This document shows, piece by piece, positions 1 to 9,975 of a stretch of DNA of 64,000 nt. Each line of letters begins with the position of its first letter. Positions within the stretch are counted from its first letter, which is position 1. The notes beneath the pieces are model-generated. The model had not been told where the DNA came from. It ran no database searches and saw nothing but the letters and a program-made list of their open reading frames with translations. Origin of the DNA: Thiomicrorhabdus sp. Milos-T2 (GTDB taxonomy: Bacteria; Pseudomonadota; Gammaproteobacteria; Thiomicrospirales; Thiomicrospiraceae); assembly GCF_000702325.1 (NCBI RefSeq), contig NZ_KL370891.1, forward strand, positions 1,510,917 to 1,574,916, written 5' to 3'. The translations under genes and the position numbers were made by a program.

Positions 1-232
1 AAAAATGGTTCTAGGTGCCCCTTGAGGGTAAAAATTCACCTGCTTTTTGTTGTACCCCAAGGGTACTTCCGTTGGGCGACAACTTGCGAATAGCTAGCTA
101 TTCCCTACGTTTTCCGTCGCAAACGAAGAACTCGACGCCCGAAGGGGTAAGTCGAGAATCAGGCAAATTTTTTACCCTCAAGGGGGTACTCACGCCTATT
201 TTTCTTTCGCACCTATCTCGTGCAAAGGTCTC
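1..232. repeat. long-form GAGACC miniature element, cut by the window edge
   Basis: This is a copy of the dispersed hairpin element whose full long form lies at 22759-22998. It ends with CTCGTGCAAAGGTCTC at 217-232. Its core has the AATAGCTAGCTATT palindrome (89-102) and an extra small hairpin, CTCGAC...GTCGAG (131-156). About 33 bases of the left end lie outside the window. No transposase is encoded. A short open frame inside it is not a gene. Confidence 0.8.
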
Positions 233-251
233 AATTTGAAATTAATTCTAT

Positions 252-361
252 GAGATCTTTGACCTAGTCGGCGATGTAAGAAAAAAGTAAAAGAATTCTT
301 TAGACTGAAGATAGAGAATTATCGCCTTTTTTAACCATTCATCAACTCTTGAAAAGGTCTC
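252..361. repeat. diverged miniature element, alternative core
   Basis: The ends are decayed versions of the GAGACCTTTG inverted repeat (gagatctttg on the left, aaaaggtctc on the right). The core GAATTCTTTAGACT followed by aagatagag is shared with the elements at 967-1127 and 38086-38193 but not with the TAGCTAGCTA form. It therefore marks a second subfamily with the same ends. The remaining bases 362-526 are AT-rich and show nothing I recognise. Confidence 0.6.
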
Positions 362-526
362 TTCTATGATACTCAAAAACAACTACTTTTTTTACTTAGT
401 TAACAACCAATTTACCCTGCTAATCAGTTAACCAAAAAAATAAGCAAAGCATAAACTTTATCAGCACTTCCCAAATAGACCTTTTTTAATTTTAGCGTTA
501 TGCTTGCTTAGAGAATTTTATACTTT

Positions 527-685
527 GAGACCTTTGCACGAGATAGGTGCGAAAGAAAAATGAGGTAAAATTTGCCTGATTGCGGCGGAAAACGCAGGGA
601 ATAGCTAGCTATTCGCAAGTTTTTCAACAAAAATCAGGTGAATTTTAACCATTTTTACTCGTACATACTCTCATGCAAAGGTCTC
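527..685. repeat. short-form GAGACC miniature element (159 bp)
   Basis: The element starts with GAGACCTTTGCACGAG and ends with its inverse GCAAAGGTCTC. The outer arms of about 55 bases are largely complementary, around a centre with AATAGCTAGCTATT, so it can fold into one long hairpin. The copy at 29351-29509 differs at only about four positions by eye, which indicates recent spread. No coding capacity. Confidence 0.85.
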
Positions 686-712
686 ACACTACTTAAAATG
701 AGAGGATTGGAC

Positions 713-940
713 ATGGCTTTTTACTCACGCAAATCAAACATTTCTGTTTTTTCATCAATTTCGGCATTAGGTTTTCTTGTTGCAACCTTATCTATGGGGT
801 TTCTTTTAACAGGCTGTGAAAAATCAGCAGAAGAAAAGTGTATAGATCAACAAAGTGGCCTGTGGGACAACAAAACCAATAACAAAAATGCCAACAAAGC
901 TTATTGGAATGCCGTTGCTAAGTGTAAAGAAAAATATTAG
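713..940 (+). CDS. small lipoprotein, unknown function
   Basis: A 75-residue protein. I chose the ATG at 713 because GAGAGGA lies just upstream; earlier in-frame ATGs would start inside the repeat element. The N-terminus has a hydrophobic stretch followed by the lipobox LLTGC, so it is probably lipidated at that cysteine. The mature part is only about 40 residues, rich in Asn, Lys and Glu, with two further cysteines that could form a disulfide. It is boxed in by two miniature elements (527-685 and 967-1127), so it is probably transcribed alone. No family recognised. Confidence 0.6.
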   Translation: MAFYSRKSNISVFSSISALGFLVATLSMGFLLTGCEKSAEEKCIDQQSGLWDNKTNNKNANKAYWNAVAKCKEKY

Positions 941-966
941 GCATTAATTTTAAAATTTTTTTATCT

Positions 967-1127
967 GAGACCTTTGCACGAGACAGGGGCACAAGAAAAA
1001 CAAGATAGAATTCTTTAGATTTAGGCTAAAAAATACGCATAATAACCAGTTATTGGGCGGATTTTTTAGCTTGAAGATAGAGGATTATAGCTGTTTTTAT
1101 GTGTTCATGGTCTCGTGCAAAGGTCTC
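967..1127. repeat. miniature element, alternative core, with 5-bp duplication
   Basis: GAGACCTTTGCACGAG at the left and CTCGTGCAAAGGTCTC at the right, with the GAATTCTTTAGA core subtype. The flanks read TATCT immediately left and TATCT immediately right, a 5-bp target duplication. It fills the gap between the small lipoprotein and ydbH. Confidence 0.8.
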
Positions 1128-1157
1128 TATCTGTATTAACCAAGAGTAAACTGCAAT

Positions 1158-4100
1158 ATGAAGTGGTTAAAAACCATAAGCTTTTCTATGCTTATTTTAG
1201 TGTTAATTATTGGTAGTTTATTTCTATTTGCACGTCTTTGGATAAATGATGCGTTTAAACAACACCAAATTTCTGATATACATTGGCAATTAGGTACTTG
1301 GGGGCTAAATCAGAGTAAAATTAATAGGCTAGAATTTACACTCCAGAATCGTTATAAAATCGAGTTAACTAACCTGGAAATAAGTTGGCTATTTACAAAA
1401 AAAATAAATGACAGTTCTAAGCAAGCAATCCGTATTGAAGAACAGAATCAGTATCAAAATCAAAATCTAAACCACTATATTGATGTCATCAATATTGAAT
1501 CCGCGGTAATTCAAAACCTATCCCCTGCAAATATACAACCCTATTCATCCAATACATCCAATACAAAAACACTCAATCAAGCGATTGCCTCAGCAATTAA
1601 ATTTGTAAAACTAAGTTCACAAGGCATAACACCTAAAGACGAGACTGAAAAGAGCCTCAATACGTTAATGAACGTTTTTCCCTATTTGCCAAATACAATC
1701 AACATAAATCACATTGAATATAGTCAACCCTGTCAATCCCCTTCTAGCCAAAACTGCAGTTTAAGTGGGACAGCCCATTGGAAAAACCAAATAAACGCTC
1801 AACAAGTGGTCAGTCACTTAACTTTTAATATACAAGACAAGAAACACCCCAACCTTAACTTTCATTCAAATACACAACTTTTAGCTGACCTAAAATCACA
1901 ACAATTAATCCGTACTCAATTAGACAGTGCTATTTCTTTATTTAACAAACAAAATAACCAGCCACTTTTCTCTATTGATTGGAAAAATCAAACGTCTACT
2001 CAAACTAAAAATCATTTAAAAACTCAGCTTATTATTCAAAACCTACCAGGCCTGGTAAATAAAAAACAAAATGATTGGCAAACGCTTAATCAAATTAGCC
2101 AATACTGGATGGGGCAATCACTTCCAGTAGTTATTGCTCCTAATAACACTAAAGATAACACGAAAATTATCACCAAAGTTAACGCCAATATTAATCCAAA
2201 AGCGAATATCAATCTAAAAGCTGACATTGATTTAAACGCTATTAATTTAAACCCTATTGATTTAGGTGAGGCGAACCAAATAAATCAAGATCTACTATCT
2301 ACCCTTTTACAAAACACGGAATTTAATCTTAATTTTTTTGCTCATAGCCAACGGCCTGTAACGGTAAAAAACCAGGTTATGATTAAAGGTAAAATTAATG
2401 GCGTGCTAAATGCCAAAAACGGCGTGATTAAGCAGTATGAATTAGAAAGTGACGGTAATCTTAGTTTTATTAAAAACTCGGATATCAATAGACAATTACA
2501 ACAGTATGGCGTTGATTTAGATGACATAAATTATCATATAACAAGCCTTTCTGAAGAAGCTATTCCGTTAACGAAAGAGTTTATTTCTCAACTCCCTTTT
2601 GAGATAAGTTTAAAAAGTAAAACGTTAAAACAGCCTTTAAACCAAATTAAAAATTCTACCTTTAACCTAAATTTACTGGGCAAGATTGCATTAAATAAAC
2701 ATCCTTCCGTAGAAATTGCTAAGGGAGAATTATCCCTATTTTCTCCTAAGTTACAGTTAAACTCTGAAACTCAGCTCAAGCAGGCTAAAGCCCAATTAAA
2801 ATTTAAAGGGGTAGCTAACCTAGCTAACCCAGATAAAAATAGCAACACCTGGAAACTCCAATCAAGCAATGGGTTCATACAAACCGAAATCAAAAAAACA
2901 TCACAAAACCAATCAAAGAACAAACTAAATAACAAAGCATCGAATAATCAATTAACCATTAATAACGCAAAATTTAGCTGGAAAAACCTCACTATTCAAC
3001 AAGACAACGCTAAATCACTTGCTTCTATTGCCGGAAAAATTCAATCTGTTGCCTTTACAGGCAATATTCAACACCCCATCGCGCAAGCTGAAAACTTTCA
3101 ATTAAAACTTAAAAACTTACGCTTAGATCCTGTAATAAAAACGTTTACTGATACAAAATCAATAACGCAAACCAAACATCAGCTCAAAGCTCAATATCAA
3201 TTTTCTACTCATCAAATTACTCAAGCCCATCTGCTCCCCCAGTCTTGGAAAGGCCAGGGGAATCTCAATGTAGATTTAAAACTTAATAACAAGACCATTA
3301 ATTTAGGCAATCAAGTTCAATTAAAAGGGAGTATTTCAAATAAAGCAGGCCTGGTTGTTTTTCATAATGCCTTTTATACACCCACCCAAATTTATAGTGA
3401 TTGGTTTATCCCTCCCATCTATTTTCTCGCTGGTAATAGCCCACAAAAAACCTTTGCTGACTGGCCTAAACTGGTCTCTATTGGAAGTGGCATCTTGCAA
3501 GCTAAAGGCTCGGTGCGCTATAAACAAGCAAAAATAGAAAATAGCGCCAATTGGATTAACCAGCTTGAAGTTAAGGGAAACCTATCAACAAAAGGCTTAA
3601 GTGGGATATTGAATGAAACAACCATTAACCAACTAACAAGCCAGCTAAAATTTGAACTATCCAAAAATCAATTAATCGCCAAGGTGCAAAAGTTATCTAT
3701 TGAACAACTTAATCATGGCGTAATTGTTGGCCCAATCACATTTAAAGGCGATTATACAACCATAGCAAACCAGCCGATAAAAGGCGTCTTACATATTGAC
3801 AATGCAAACACCGAATTATTTAAAGGCCAGGCCTGGTTAGATTCCCAAGAGATTAACTTAGCTAAACCGTTTACCAGTCAATTGCATCTAAAGAACATTG
3901 ATATTCAAACCTTACTCAAACAATACCCCTCTGCAGACATTAAGGGAACCGGTACCATTTTGGGAAACTTGCCGTTTAGTGTTAATTTGCTAAAAAAACC
4001 TTTCATCACTTTACAAAAAGGGCTTTTACAAGCTAAATCACCCGGTGGATTAATTCAATACAAACCCACATCAAGCGGTTTGAAACAAACCCATCAAAGT

Positions 4101-4370
4101 ATGCAGTTAATGATGAATGTCTTAGAAGATTTTCATTATGATTTGCTACAGAGCAAAATAACCTATAACGATAAAAATCAACTGGTATTAAAACTGAGTC
4201 TTCAAGGTAAAAACCCTGCGGTAGAATCTGGACGACAAGTTAATTTTAATATTCAATTAGAAGAGGATCTACCCGCGCTAATTACCAGTATGCAAATCAG
4301 CAATCAGGTGAGTGAAACCATAAAAAAACGTATTCAATCTAAACTTCAAAACACTCAACAATCAAATTGA
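1158..4370 (+). CDS. ydbH: YdbH-family large AsmA-like envelope protein
   Basis: A 1070-residue protein with one N-terminal membrane anchor (about residues 7-27), followed by a long, Asn/Gln/Lys-rich beta-type region without further membrane segments. This is the build of AsmA/TamB-like bridge proteins that span the periplasm and carry phospholipids between membranes. The assignment to YdbH rests mainly on the two genes that follow, which match YnbE and YdbL, the usual partners. One intact ACCAGGCCTGGT palindrome is embedded in the reading frame at 2045-2056 (read as LPGLV), with near-copies at 3344 and 3827. The inner-membrane location and lipid-transport role are inferred from the family. 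Confidence 0.8.
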   Translation: MKWLKTISFSMLILVLIIGSLFLFARLWINDAFKQHQISDIHWQLGTWGLNQSKINRLEFTLQNRYKIELTNLEISWLFTKKINDSSKQAIRIEEQNQYQNQNLNHYIDVINIESAVIQNLSPANIQPYSSNTSNTKTLNQAIASAIKFVKLSSQGITPKDETEKSLNTLMNVFPYLPNTININHIEYSQPCQSPSSQNCSLSGTAHWKNQINAQQVVSHLTFNIQDKKHPNLNFHSNTQLLADLKSQQLIRTQLDSAISLFNKQNNQPLFSIDWKNQTSTQTKNHLKTQLIIQNLPGLVNKKQNDWQTLNQISQYWMGQSLPVVIAPNNTKDNTKIITKVNANINPKANINLKADIDLNAINLNPIDLGEANQINQDLLSTLLQNTEFNLNFFAHSQRPVTVKNQVMIKGKINGVLNAKNGVIKQYELESDGNLSFIKNSDINRQLQQYGVDLDDINYHITSLSEEAIPLTKEFISQLPFEISLKSKTLKQPLNQIKNSTFNLNLLGKIALNKHPSVEIAKGELSLFSPKLQLNSETQLKQAKAQLKFKGVANLANPDKNSNTWKLQSSNGFIQTEIKKTSQNQSKNKLNNKASNNQLTINNAKFSWKNLTIQQDNAKSLASIAGKIQSVAFTGNIQHPIAQAENFQLKLKNLRLDPVIKTFTDTKSITQTKHQLKAQYQFSTHQITQAHLLPQSWKGQGNLNVDLKLNNKTINLGNQVQLKGSISNKAGLVVFHNAFYTPTQIYSDWFIPPIYFLAGNSPQKTFADWPKLVSIGSGILQAKGSVRYKQAKIENSANWINQLEVKGNLSTKGLSGILNETTINQLTSQLKFELSKNQLIAKVQKLSIEQLNHGVIVGPITFKGDYTTIANQPIKGVLHIDNANTELFKGQAWLDSQEINLAKPFTSQLHLKNIDIQTLLKQYPSADIKGTGTILGNLPFSVNLLKKPFITLQKGLLQAKSPGGLIQYKPTSSGLKQTHQSMQLMMNVLEDFHYDLLQSKITYNDKNQLVLKLSLQGKNPAVESGRQVNFNIQLEEDLPALITSMQISNQVSETIKKRIQSKLQNTQQSN

Positions 4371-4480
4371 GCAATAATGAATTAACAATGAATTAACGCT
4401 GAATTCATCCCTAATGTGATTCTAATCTCTTATAACTCTGCTAAACTTAAGCCAACATAACTCAAAAATGGAGACAACTC

Positions 4481-4723
4481 ATGCTCTCATCCTTGCCCAC
4501 AGGCTCTCTTCAGCAAAACCTTAAAGCCGCACCAAAACCTTTTGCTTTTGCATTGGTCATTGGAGCCCTTTTGAACATAACGGCTTGTACCCCATCGGTT
4601 CAGGTTGCTTTGCCAAACGAACCAATAAACATTAATTTAAATGTAAAAATTCAACACGAAATTCTCATTAAAATTGATAAACAATTAGACAATATGTTTA
4701 GCGAATCAAGCGGCTTATTTTAA
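4481..4723 (+). CDS. ynbE: YnbE-family outer-membrane lipoprotein
   Basis: An 80-residue protein with a GGAG ribosome site before the ATG. A hydrophobic segment ends in a lipobox with Cys36. The mature part has the hallmark of this family: an EPIxINLNVKI-like segment, then HEI.IKID, ending in SSGLF. In Escherichia coli, YnbE is reported to work with YdbH to form the intermembrane bridge. The leader is somewhat longer than usual. It is followed 11 bases later by ydbL, so the two are almost certainly co-transcribed. Confidence 0.85.
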   Translation: MLSSLPTGSLQQNLKAAPKPFAFALVIGALLNITACTPSVQVALPNEPININLNVKIQHEILIKIDKQLDNMFSESSGLF

Positions 4724-4734
4724 GGAGTAATGAC

Positions 4735-5088
4735 ATGCATTTTTTAAAACCAATACACATTCTTTTAGTGACTTTACTGCTGTCATTTTCAAGCCCAACT
4801 TGGGCGATGAACTTGTCAACCGCCATGTCACAATTAAGCAGCGTTAAGCAGCAAGGCTTAGTAGGTGAACAACCAGATGGTTACCTTGGGGTTATCAAAA
4901 ACCAAAATAACGCACAAAATGTAACACAATTAATTAACCAAGCTCGCAAACAACAATATAACAAGCTAGCTAAAACTCACAATATAAGTTTGTCAGAAAT
5001 TGAAGCTTTAGCAGGCAAAAAAGCGATAGAAAAAACACCGAGTGGTTTATACATCAAAATAAATGGTAAATGGATGAAAAAGCCATAA
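4735..5088 (+). CDS. ydbL: YdbL-family DUF1318 periplasmic protein
   Basis: A 117-residue protein starting after TAAGGAG. It has a cleavable signal peptide (cleavage probably after TWA, about residue 24) and the DUF1318 body: a glycine-rich YLG segment, a helical N-Q-A-R-x-Q-Y-x-x-L-A region and a C-terminal YIKINGKW motif. It completes the ydbH-ynbE-ydbL set. YdbL is thought to modulate assembly of the YdbH-YnbE bridge. The gap to the next gene (5089-5229) is AT-rich and has no clear terminator. Confidence 0.85.
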   Translation: MHFLKPIHILLVTLLLSFSSPTWAMNLSTAMSQLSSVKQQGLVGEQPDGYLGVIKNQNNAQNVTQLINQARKQQYNKLAKTHNISLSEIEALAGKKAIEKTPSGLYIKINGKWMKKP

Positions 5089-5229
5089 AAACCTCTTGTT
5101 TTTTATGTCACCTTTATCTTTTAACAATTAAGATTTTTACGTATTTTAACCGCTAATTTATGAAAATTAGCGCCTAACATCTGTTAAGATTATTTATAAT
5201 CTTTTTGTCTTATTTTGTGGAGTTAAAAA

Positions 5230-7569
5230 ATGAAAGTATTTGGTCTAATTCTTAAGGTTTTATTAGGTCTTATTGCCGTTGTTATAATTGCGATAGGCGT
5301 TATCGTTGCAACGGTTGATCCTAATGATTATCGTGATGAAATCACCGACCTTGTAAAGAAAGAGACTGGGCGTGATTTTAAAGTTGAAACCATGAGCCTT
5401 TCATTTTTTCCTCACCTATCTATCGATTTAGAAGCTGCAGAACTGAGCAATGCAAAAGGCTTTAGTGAAAAACCATTTGTTACCGTTCAAAAAATTCAAG
5501 TAGGTGCAGCAATTTTACCGCTACTAAGCCAAAAATTAGAAGTCGACACTCTGACTTTGCATGGCCTTTCTATTAACTTAGAACGCAACAAAGAGGGCTT
5601 AAACAATTGGGATGATTTAGCTAACAGCAAAACGGAACAAGACCAAGAAGACAAAAAAGAAGTTGATGCTGCTGAAAACCCTATGGATAAACTAGCCGCC
5701 TTAAACTTTGGCGGCATTGATATTCAAGATGGTACCGTGCTTTGGGATGATCAACAAACCCAACAAAAAATCACACTTAAAAACTTCAACTTTACCAGCG
5801 GTGCAATCACATTTGGAGAGTACTTCTTTATTGCTCTCTCAGCAGACAGCCAAATTAGTCAACCAGACATTACTACAAAACTAGCCATCAACTTAGAAGC
5901 TAAATTAGACAAAGATGGTCAATATGCTATACGTAATTTAAACGTTAAAAATACCACATCAGGTAATGGCATTCCGGTAGAAAAAGCCACTACAAAATTA
6001 AGTTTGCCAAGCTTTTCACTAGAAAACAATACCCTATCACTAGCCAGTTTAAGTATTGATTACGATGTCATTGGAGGTAAAGACTTTCCATTAGATTCAG
6101 TTAGCGGTCAGTTAACACTAAATGACTTTACTGGAAATATGACCACACAAGCATTCAAAGCAAAAACCATCGCTTTAAATTCAGACGTTACGGGTGAAGC
6201 TATTCCAAATGGCAAAGCCAGCATTAACTTAAACACCAGTGCGGATATTGATCTAAAAGCACAAACCGCTAAACTTCCTAAACTAAGCCTAAATGTCTTA
6301 GATTTAAAAGCAAATGGAAATATAGAGGCCAGCCAAATCATGAGTGATGCGGTTGTCAATGCCAACCTGGACATTGCAGAAACTAACCTAAGAGCACTTC
6401 TTAAACAGTTAAAAGTCGCTTTACCTGAAATGGCTGACCCTAAAACCTTAACCAAATTTGCTGCCTCTCTAGGCGTAAAATTTGCAACTAAAACGCAGGC
6501 TTTAAACGTCAACAACCTTAAGCTTACGTTAGATGACTCACAATTATCCGGTAATGCTGCCGTCAGCCAATTTAACGCACCTAAAATTCGTTATGATTTA
6601 ACGCTAAATCAAATTAACGTAAATCGTTACTTACCACCTAAAAAAGAACAACCTACTGAAGCCCCTACTCCTGAAGGTGAGGCTGATGCAAAAATTGAAT
6701 TACCGGTTGAATTATTACGCAAACTGGATATTAACGGCACAATTAAAGTTGGAAAAGCCACTTTCGATAAACTTAATCCTAAGAACATTGTTATGACCAC
6801 CAAGGGGGCTAAAGGTAAATTAAATATTAACCCACTCAAAGCGGATATTTTTAAAACCCGAGTATTAGTCAATGCCGGTTTAGACGTAAGAGGGAAAACA
6901 CCTAAATACAGTCTAAAAACCAATACAAAAAACCTACCTATTGGCGAGGTCTTAATGGCCTTTGCAGACAGTGACAAACTCTCTGGAACAGGAACGATGA
7001 AAGCCAATATCACCACATCGGGTGAGCGTATTTCAGAATTTAAGAAACATCTTAACGGTACCGCTTATGTTGATTTAAAAAACGGCGCTATCAAAGGCTT
7101 TAATTTAGCACAGACGATCCGCGATGCTCAAGCTAAAATGAGTGGCAAAACCGTTGCTAAATCAGATACAACACCGCAAACTGACTTTAGCTCTTTAGTT
7201 GCGGATGTAAGCATTAAAAACGGTGTTGTTAACACCAATAAACTAGCGGCCCAAGCCCCTTTTATGCGAGTTAATGGAAGTGGTACAGTTAACCTTCCCA
7301 AAGAGTCTTTAAACTACTTAGTTAAAACAAAAATTGTTGCGAGCGATAAAGGTCAAGGCAGCGCAGACTTTAAAGATTTAGACGGACTCACAATCCCCGT
7401 TAAACTAAAAGGTGCACTAACCAGCCCAAGTATTTCTTTAGACTTAGAATCATTAGTCTCACAAAAAGCTCAAGCTGAGATTGAGAAAAAGAAAAAAGCG
7501 GTTGTTAAGGACGTTCAGAAAAAAGTTGAAGATAAATTTAAAGATGCCTTAAAGGGCTTTAAATTCTAA
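5230..7569 (+). CDS. AsmA family protein
   Basis: A 779-residue protein starting after TGTGGAG. The N-terminus is a single membrane helix (about 5-27) followed by the VDPNDYRDEI-type start of the AsmA domain. The C-terminal third has the second conserved AsmA block (NGTAYVDLKNGAIKGFNL and a VNGSGTVNLP strand). The end is a Lys-rich coiled tail. AsmA proteins are inner-membrane anchored and affect outer-membrane assembly or lipid supply. It follows the ydbH cluster, so the region is enriched in bridge-type proteins, but the 141-base gap suggests its own promoter. Confidence 0.85.
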   Translation: MKVFGLILKVLLGLIAVVIIAIGVIVATVDPNDYRDEITDLVKKETGRDFKVETMSLSFFPHLSIDLEAAELSNAKGFSEKPFVTVQKIQVGAAILPLLSQKLEVDTLTLHGLSINLERNKEGLNNWDDLANSKTEQDQEDKKEVDAAENPMDKLAALNFGGIDIQDGTVLWDDQQTQQKITLKNFNFTSGAITFGEYFFIALSADSQISQPDITTKLAINLEAKLDKDGQYAIRNLNVKNTTSGNGIPVEKATTKLSLPSFSLENNTLSLASLSIDYDVIGGKDFPLDSVSGQLTLNDFTGNMTTQAFKAKTIALNSDVTGEAIPNGKASINLNTSADIDLKAQTAKLPKLSLNVLDLKANGNIEASQIMSDAVVNANLDIAETNLRALLKQLKVALPEMADPKTLTKFAASLGVKFATKTQALNVNNLKLTLDDSQLSGNAAVSQFNAPKIRYDLTLNQINVNRYLPPKKEQPTEAPTPEGEADAKIELPVELLRKLDINGTIKVGKATFDKLNPKNIVMTTKGAKGKLNINPLKADIFKTRVLVNAGLDVRGKTPKYSLKTNTKNLPIGEVLMAFADSDKLSGTGTMKANITTSGERISEFKKHLNGTAYVDLKNGAIKGFNLAQTIRDAQAKMSGKTVAKSDTTPQTDFSSLVADVSIKNGVVNTNKLAAQAPFMRVNGSGTVNLPKESLNYLVKTKIVASDKGQGSADFKDLDGLTIPVKLKGALTSPSISLDLESLVSQKAQAEIEKKKKAVVKDVQKKVEDKFKDALKGFKF

Positions 7570-7590
7570 GAACCGATTACGAGCGAATGA

Positions 7591-9945
7591 ATGATGTTAG
7601 TCAACCGTCTATCTAAGCAACCATTCGCCCGAGCTTTAATTTACACCGTTGTATTTTCAAGTCTAACAGCTTGTGGTGGAGGTGGTGGTTCAGGTGGCGG
7701 TTCAAATGTTATTCCTGCTGATAATAGCCCTACCGTTATTTACAGTGATACCAACCCACTTGTTCCCGTCACCTATTCGGCTTTTCCAGCCTCAACCATT
7801 TCTGGAACGTTAGAACAACAAACAGTGACCAAAGCCACATCTGCATGGGCTGATGGCTATAAAGGTCAAGGAATCACCATTGGAATCGTTGACTCTGGAG
7901 TTAACCCTAACCACGTAGATTTTTACGATGATTCGGGGAATTCAAGGGTGAATTGGCAAGATGCTAGAGGCATTGAATATCTAGCCGCCACAGATGAAAT
8001 TCTATATACCAATGACTATTTAGACATTGATGATCCTGACTACCACGGCACTCATGTTTCCTCTATTGCTTTAGGTAGAGAATACGGTGTTGCACCCGAA
8101 GCAACCCTGCTCCCCGTCAATGTATTTTTTGACAACACTTCTGCTTACAATATAGCCGTGCATGAGGCGGTTGACTATCTAGCTTCTAAAACACCAATCG
8201 TAAATGCTTCTATTTCGAAGATGGTTAACCTTTCTACTATGGGAGGGACTTCAAGTGAATATAACGCCTACTTCACGACACTGCAAAATAACGATACAGT
8301 CCTTATTATTGCCGCGGGTAATGGGGGTGATGATCAGATTGGTGACCCCATTGGGGCAGAACATTTTACTAATTATAATGACGCTCAAAACTTAGCGATA
8401 GAGAGTAGCATTTCCGACCAAATTTTATATGCTATTGCGCTTGATAGCGGTGGAAAAATCGCCTCATTCTCAAACTATCCAGGAAGTTGTAGTGATGTCG
8501 GAGTAGGTGCTGATTTAGCTTGTGATAATGCTGTCATGGCAAATATTCAAAGCAATTTTATTTCTGTGCCTGGAGTCTCTATTGAAGCCGCTTATGGAGG
8601 GGATGACACAAGTACCGCTATCTACAGCGGCACATCCATGGCAACGCCTATTGTTAGTGGTGGAGTCGCCTTATTACTCTCTTCATGGAACCAGTTAACA
8701 CCCCAGCAAGCCGTGTCTATTTTAAAAGATACGGCAAATGACACGGGTGTTTATTCTGACCAAGCAACCTATGGCGTTGGTCTAATGGATATTGAAGCTG
8801 CGTTAACGCCCGTTGGCAATTTAAAGTCCAGTTCATCAACCTCTACTATGGCCTCTTACTCTGCTGGAGGTTCTTCTGCTTCAATTCCCGCCTCATTAAG
8901 TGGCTTAGCGAATTTATCGGGTCTTAAGCAAGTGGCCTATTTCGATGATTATAATCGTGATTTTTTAATAGACTTAACACCAGCCATTCAAATTGAACAA
9001 AGCCCTCTTGATTGGAACCGTTTTTGGAAGCAATCACACTCCTATCCTACTAACCAAGTCTCACTAGGAAATTACGAACTTTCAATGAGCTTTACTAAGC
9101 AAATAATTAATCACTCAACCACCTCAGAACTGCAACAGCTAGTGATAGAAAACCCTAAAAGTCGTTTTGAATTTAAGCAACATAGCCCGGTTGATTTGAT
9201 GCAAATCCAATTAAACGCATTAATGAGTGAATTTTATTCTAACAACCAAAATGACTTTGGTCATACCTTGGCTATGCAACAAAAGATAGGAACGAATTTT
9301 ATATTGTTTAGCGCAGTACAAGAACAAGATAACGGTTTTAACCGTGTCATAAATAATAAAAATAAAATCCTTACACAAGTGCAAACGGTTGGCTTACATT
9401 ATCAAGCAAACCCAAATTGGTCGTTTGCGCTCTCCAGTCAGCTTCGACAAGAACAAGACGGATTAATGGGATTACAAGGAAGCGGGACTTTCTCTTTTGG
9501 TGAAAAAAATCGCTCTCAGATAAACACCGCATCGGTACAATATTCTCATAATAACATCCACCTTTTTAGCCAGTTACAACAAGGGCAGTTACTAAACTCT
9601 CAACACGCTTCTGGCAGTTATATTCAGGTAAAAAAAGCTCAAATGGGGCAACTCAAATTTGGCGTAATGCAACAAACATCGAAACAATCGGCTTGGGGAT
9701 TACAGGCTTATAACGAAAATACCTTGCTTAATTCAACTTTTCAGCTAACCCTACCTACAGGTATGAGTGCGAGTGGCGAAATTGAAAATCAAACCTTTAA
9801 CTACCAACATCAAAATAGCCTAAACCCGGATACCCTAGAGTTATTTTATAAACACGGTTTAAGCGATAATTTACAGTATCAATTCAATGCCATTAACGCC
9901 CCCCAAGACTCCGGGTTCGGACTAAAAATCAACCGTATTTTTTAA
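7591..9945 (+). CDS. subtilisin-like (S8) serine protease lipoprotein with probable C-terminal barrel
   Basis: A 784-residue protein. The leader ends with SSLTAC (Cys28), followed by a Gly/Ser tether. The S8 catalytic triad is complete: Asp101 in GIVDSG, His152 in HGTHV, Ser349 in SGTSMATP. From about residue 410 the sequence changes to Ser-rich linker and then alternating aromatic/polar strands, ending in Phe, as in autotransporter-type outer-membrane barrels. I infer a cell-surface protease that may be self-translocated. A lipobox together with a barrel is unusual; either the Cys is incidental or the N-terminus is lipid anchored. It starts 21 bases after the AsmA gene. Confidence 0.8.
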   Translation: MMLVNRLSKQPFARALIYTVVFSSLTACGGGGGSGGGSNVIPADNSPTVIYSDTNPLVPVTYSAFPASTISGTLEQQTVTKATSAWADGYKGQGITIGIVDSGVNPNHVDFYDDSGNSRVNWQDARGIEYLAATDEILYTNDYLDIDDPDYHGTHVSSIALGREYGVAPEATLLPVNVFFDNTSAYNIAVHEAVDYLASKTPIVNASISKMVNLSTMGGTSSEYNAYFTTLQNNDTVLIIAAGNGGDDQIGDPIGAEHFTNYNDAQNLAIESSISDQILYAIALDSGGKIASFSNYPGSCSDVGVGADLACDNAVMANIQSNFISVPGVSIEAAYGGDDTSTAIYSGTSMATPIVSGGVALLLSSWNQLTPQQAVSILKDTANDTGVYSDQATYGVGLMDIEAALTPVGNLKSSSSTSTMASYSAGGSSASIPASLSGLANLSGLKQVAYFDDYNRDFLIDLTPAIQIEQSPLDWNRFWKQSHSYPTNQVSLGNYELSMSFTKQIINHSTTSELQQLVIENPKSRFEFKQHSPVDLMQIQLNALMSEFYSNNQNDFGHTLAMQQKIGTNFILFSAVQEQDNGFNRVINNKNKILTQVQTVGLHYQANPNWSFALSSQLRQEQDGLMGLQGSGTFSFGEKNRSQINTASVQYSHNNIHLFSQLQQGQLLNSQHASGSYIQVKKAQMGQLKFGVMQQTSKQSAWGLQAYNENTLLNSTFQLTLPTGMSASGEIENQTFNYQHQNSLNPDTLELFYKHGLSDNLQYQFNAINAPQDSGFGLKINRIF

Positions 9946-9975
9946 TACACTAACAACCAGTACACTACATTTTAT

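Noticed and set aside
15-239. Open frame of 74 residues at the window start, with a similar frame at 22859-23053
   Set aside because: Both lie entirely or mostly in copies of the long miniature element and share its repeat sequence; no ribosome site.
2045-2056. ACCAGGCCTGGT as a DNA-uptake sequence
   Set aside because: Known uptake sequences are not self-palindromic, and no competence genes are in the window; it remains only a remote option.
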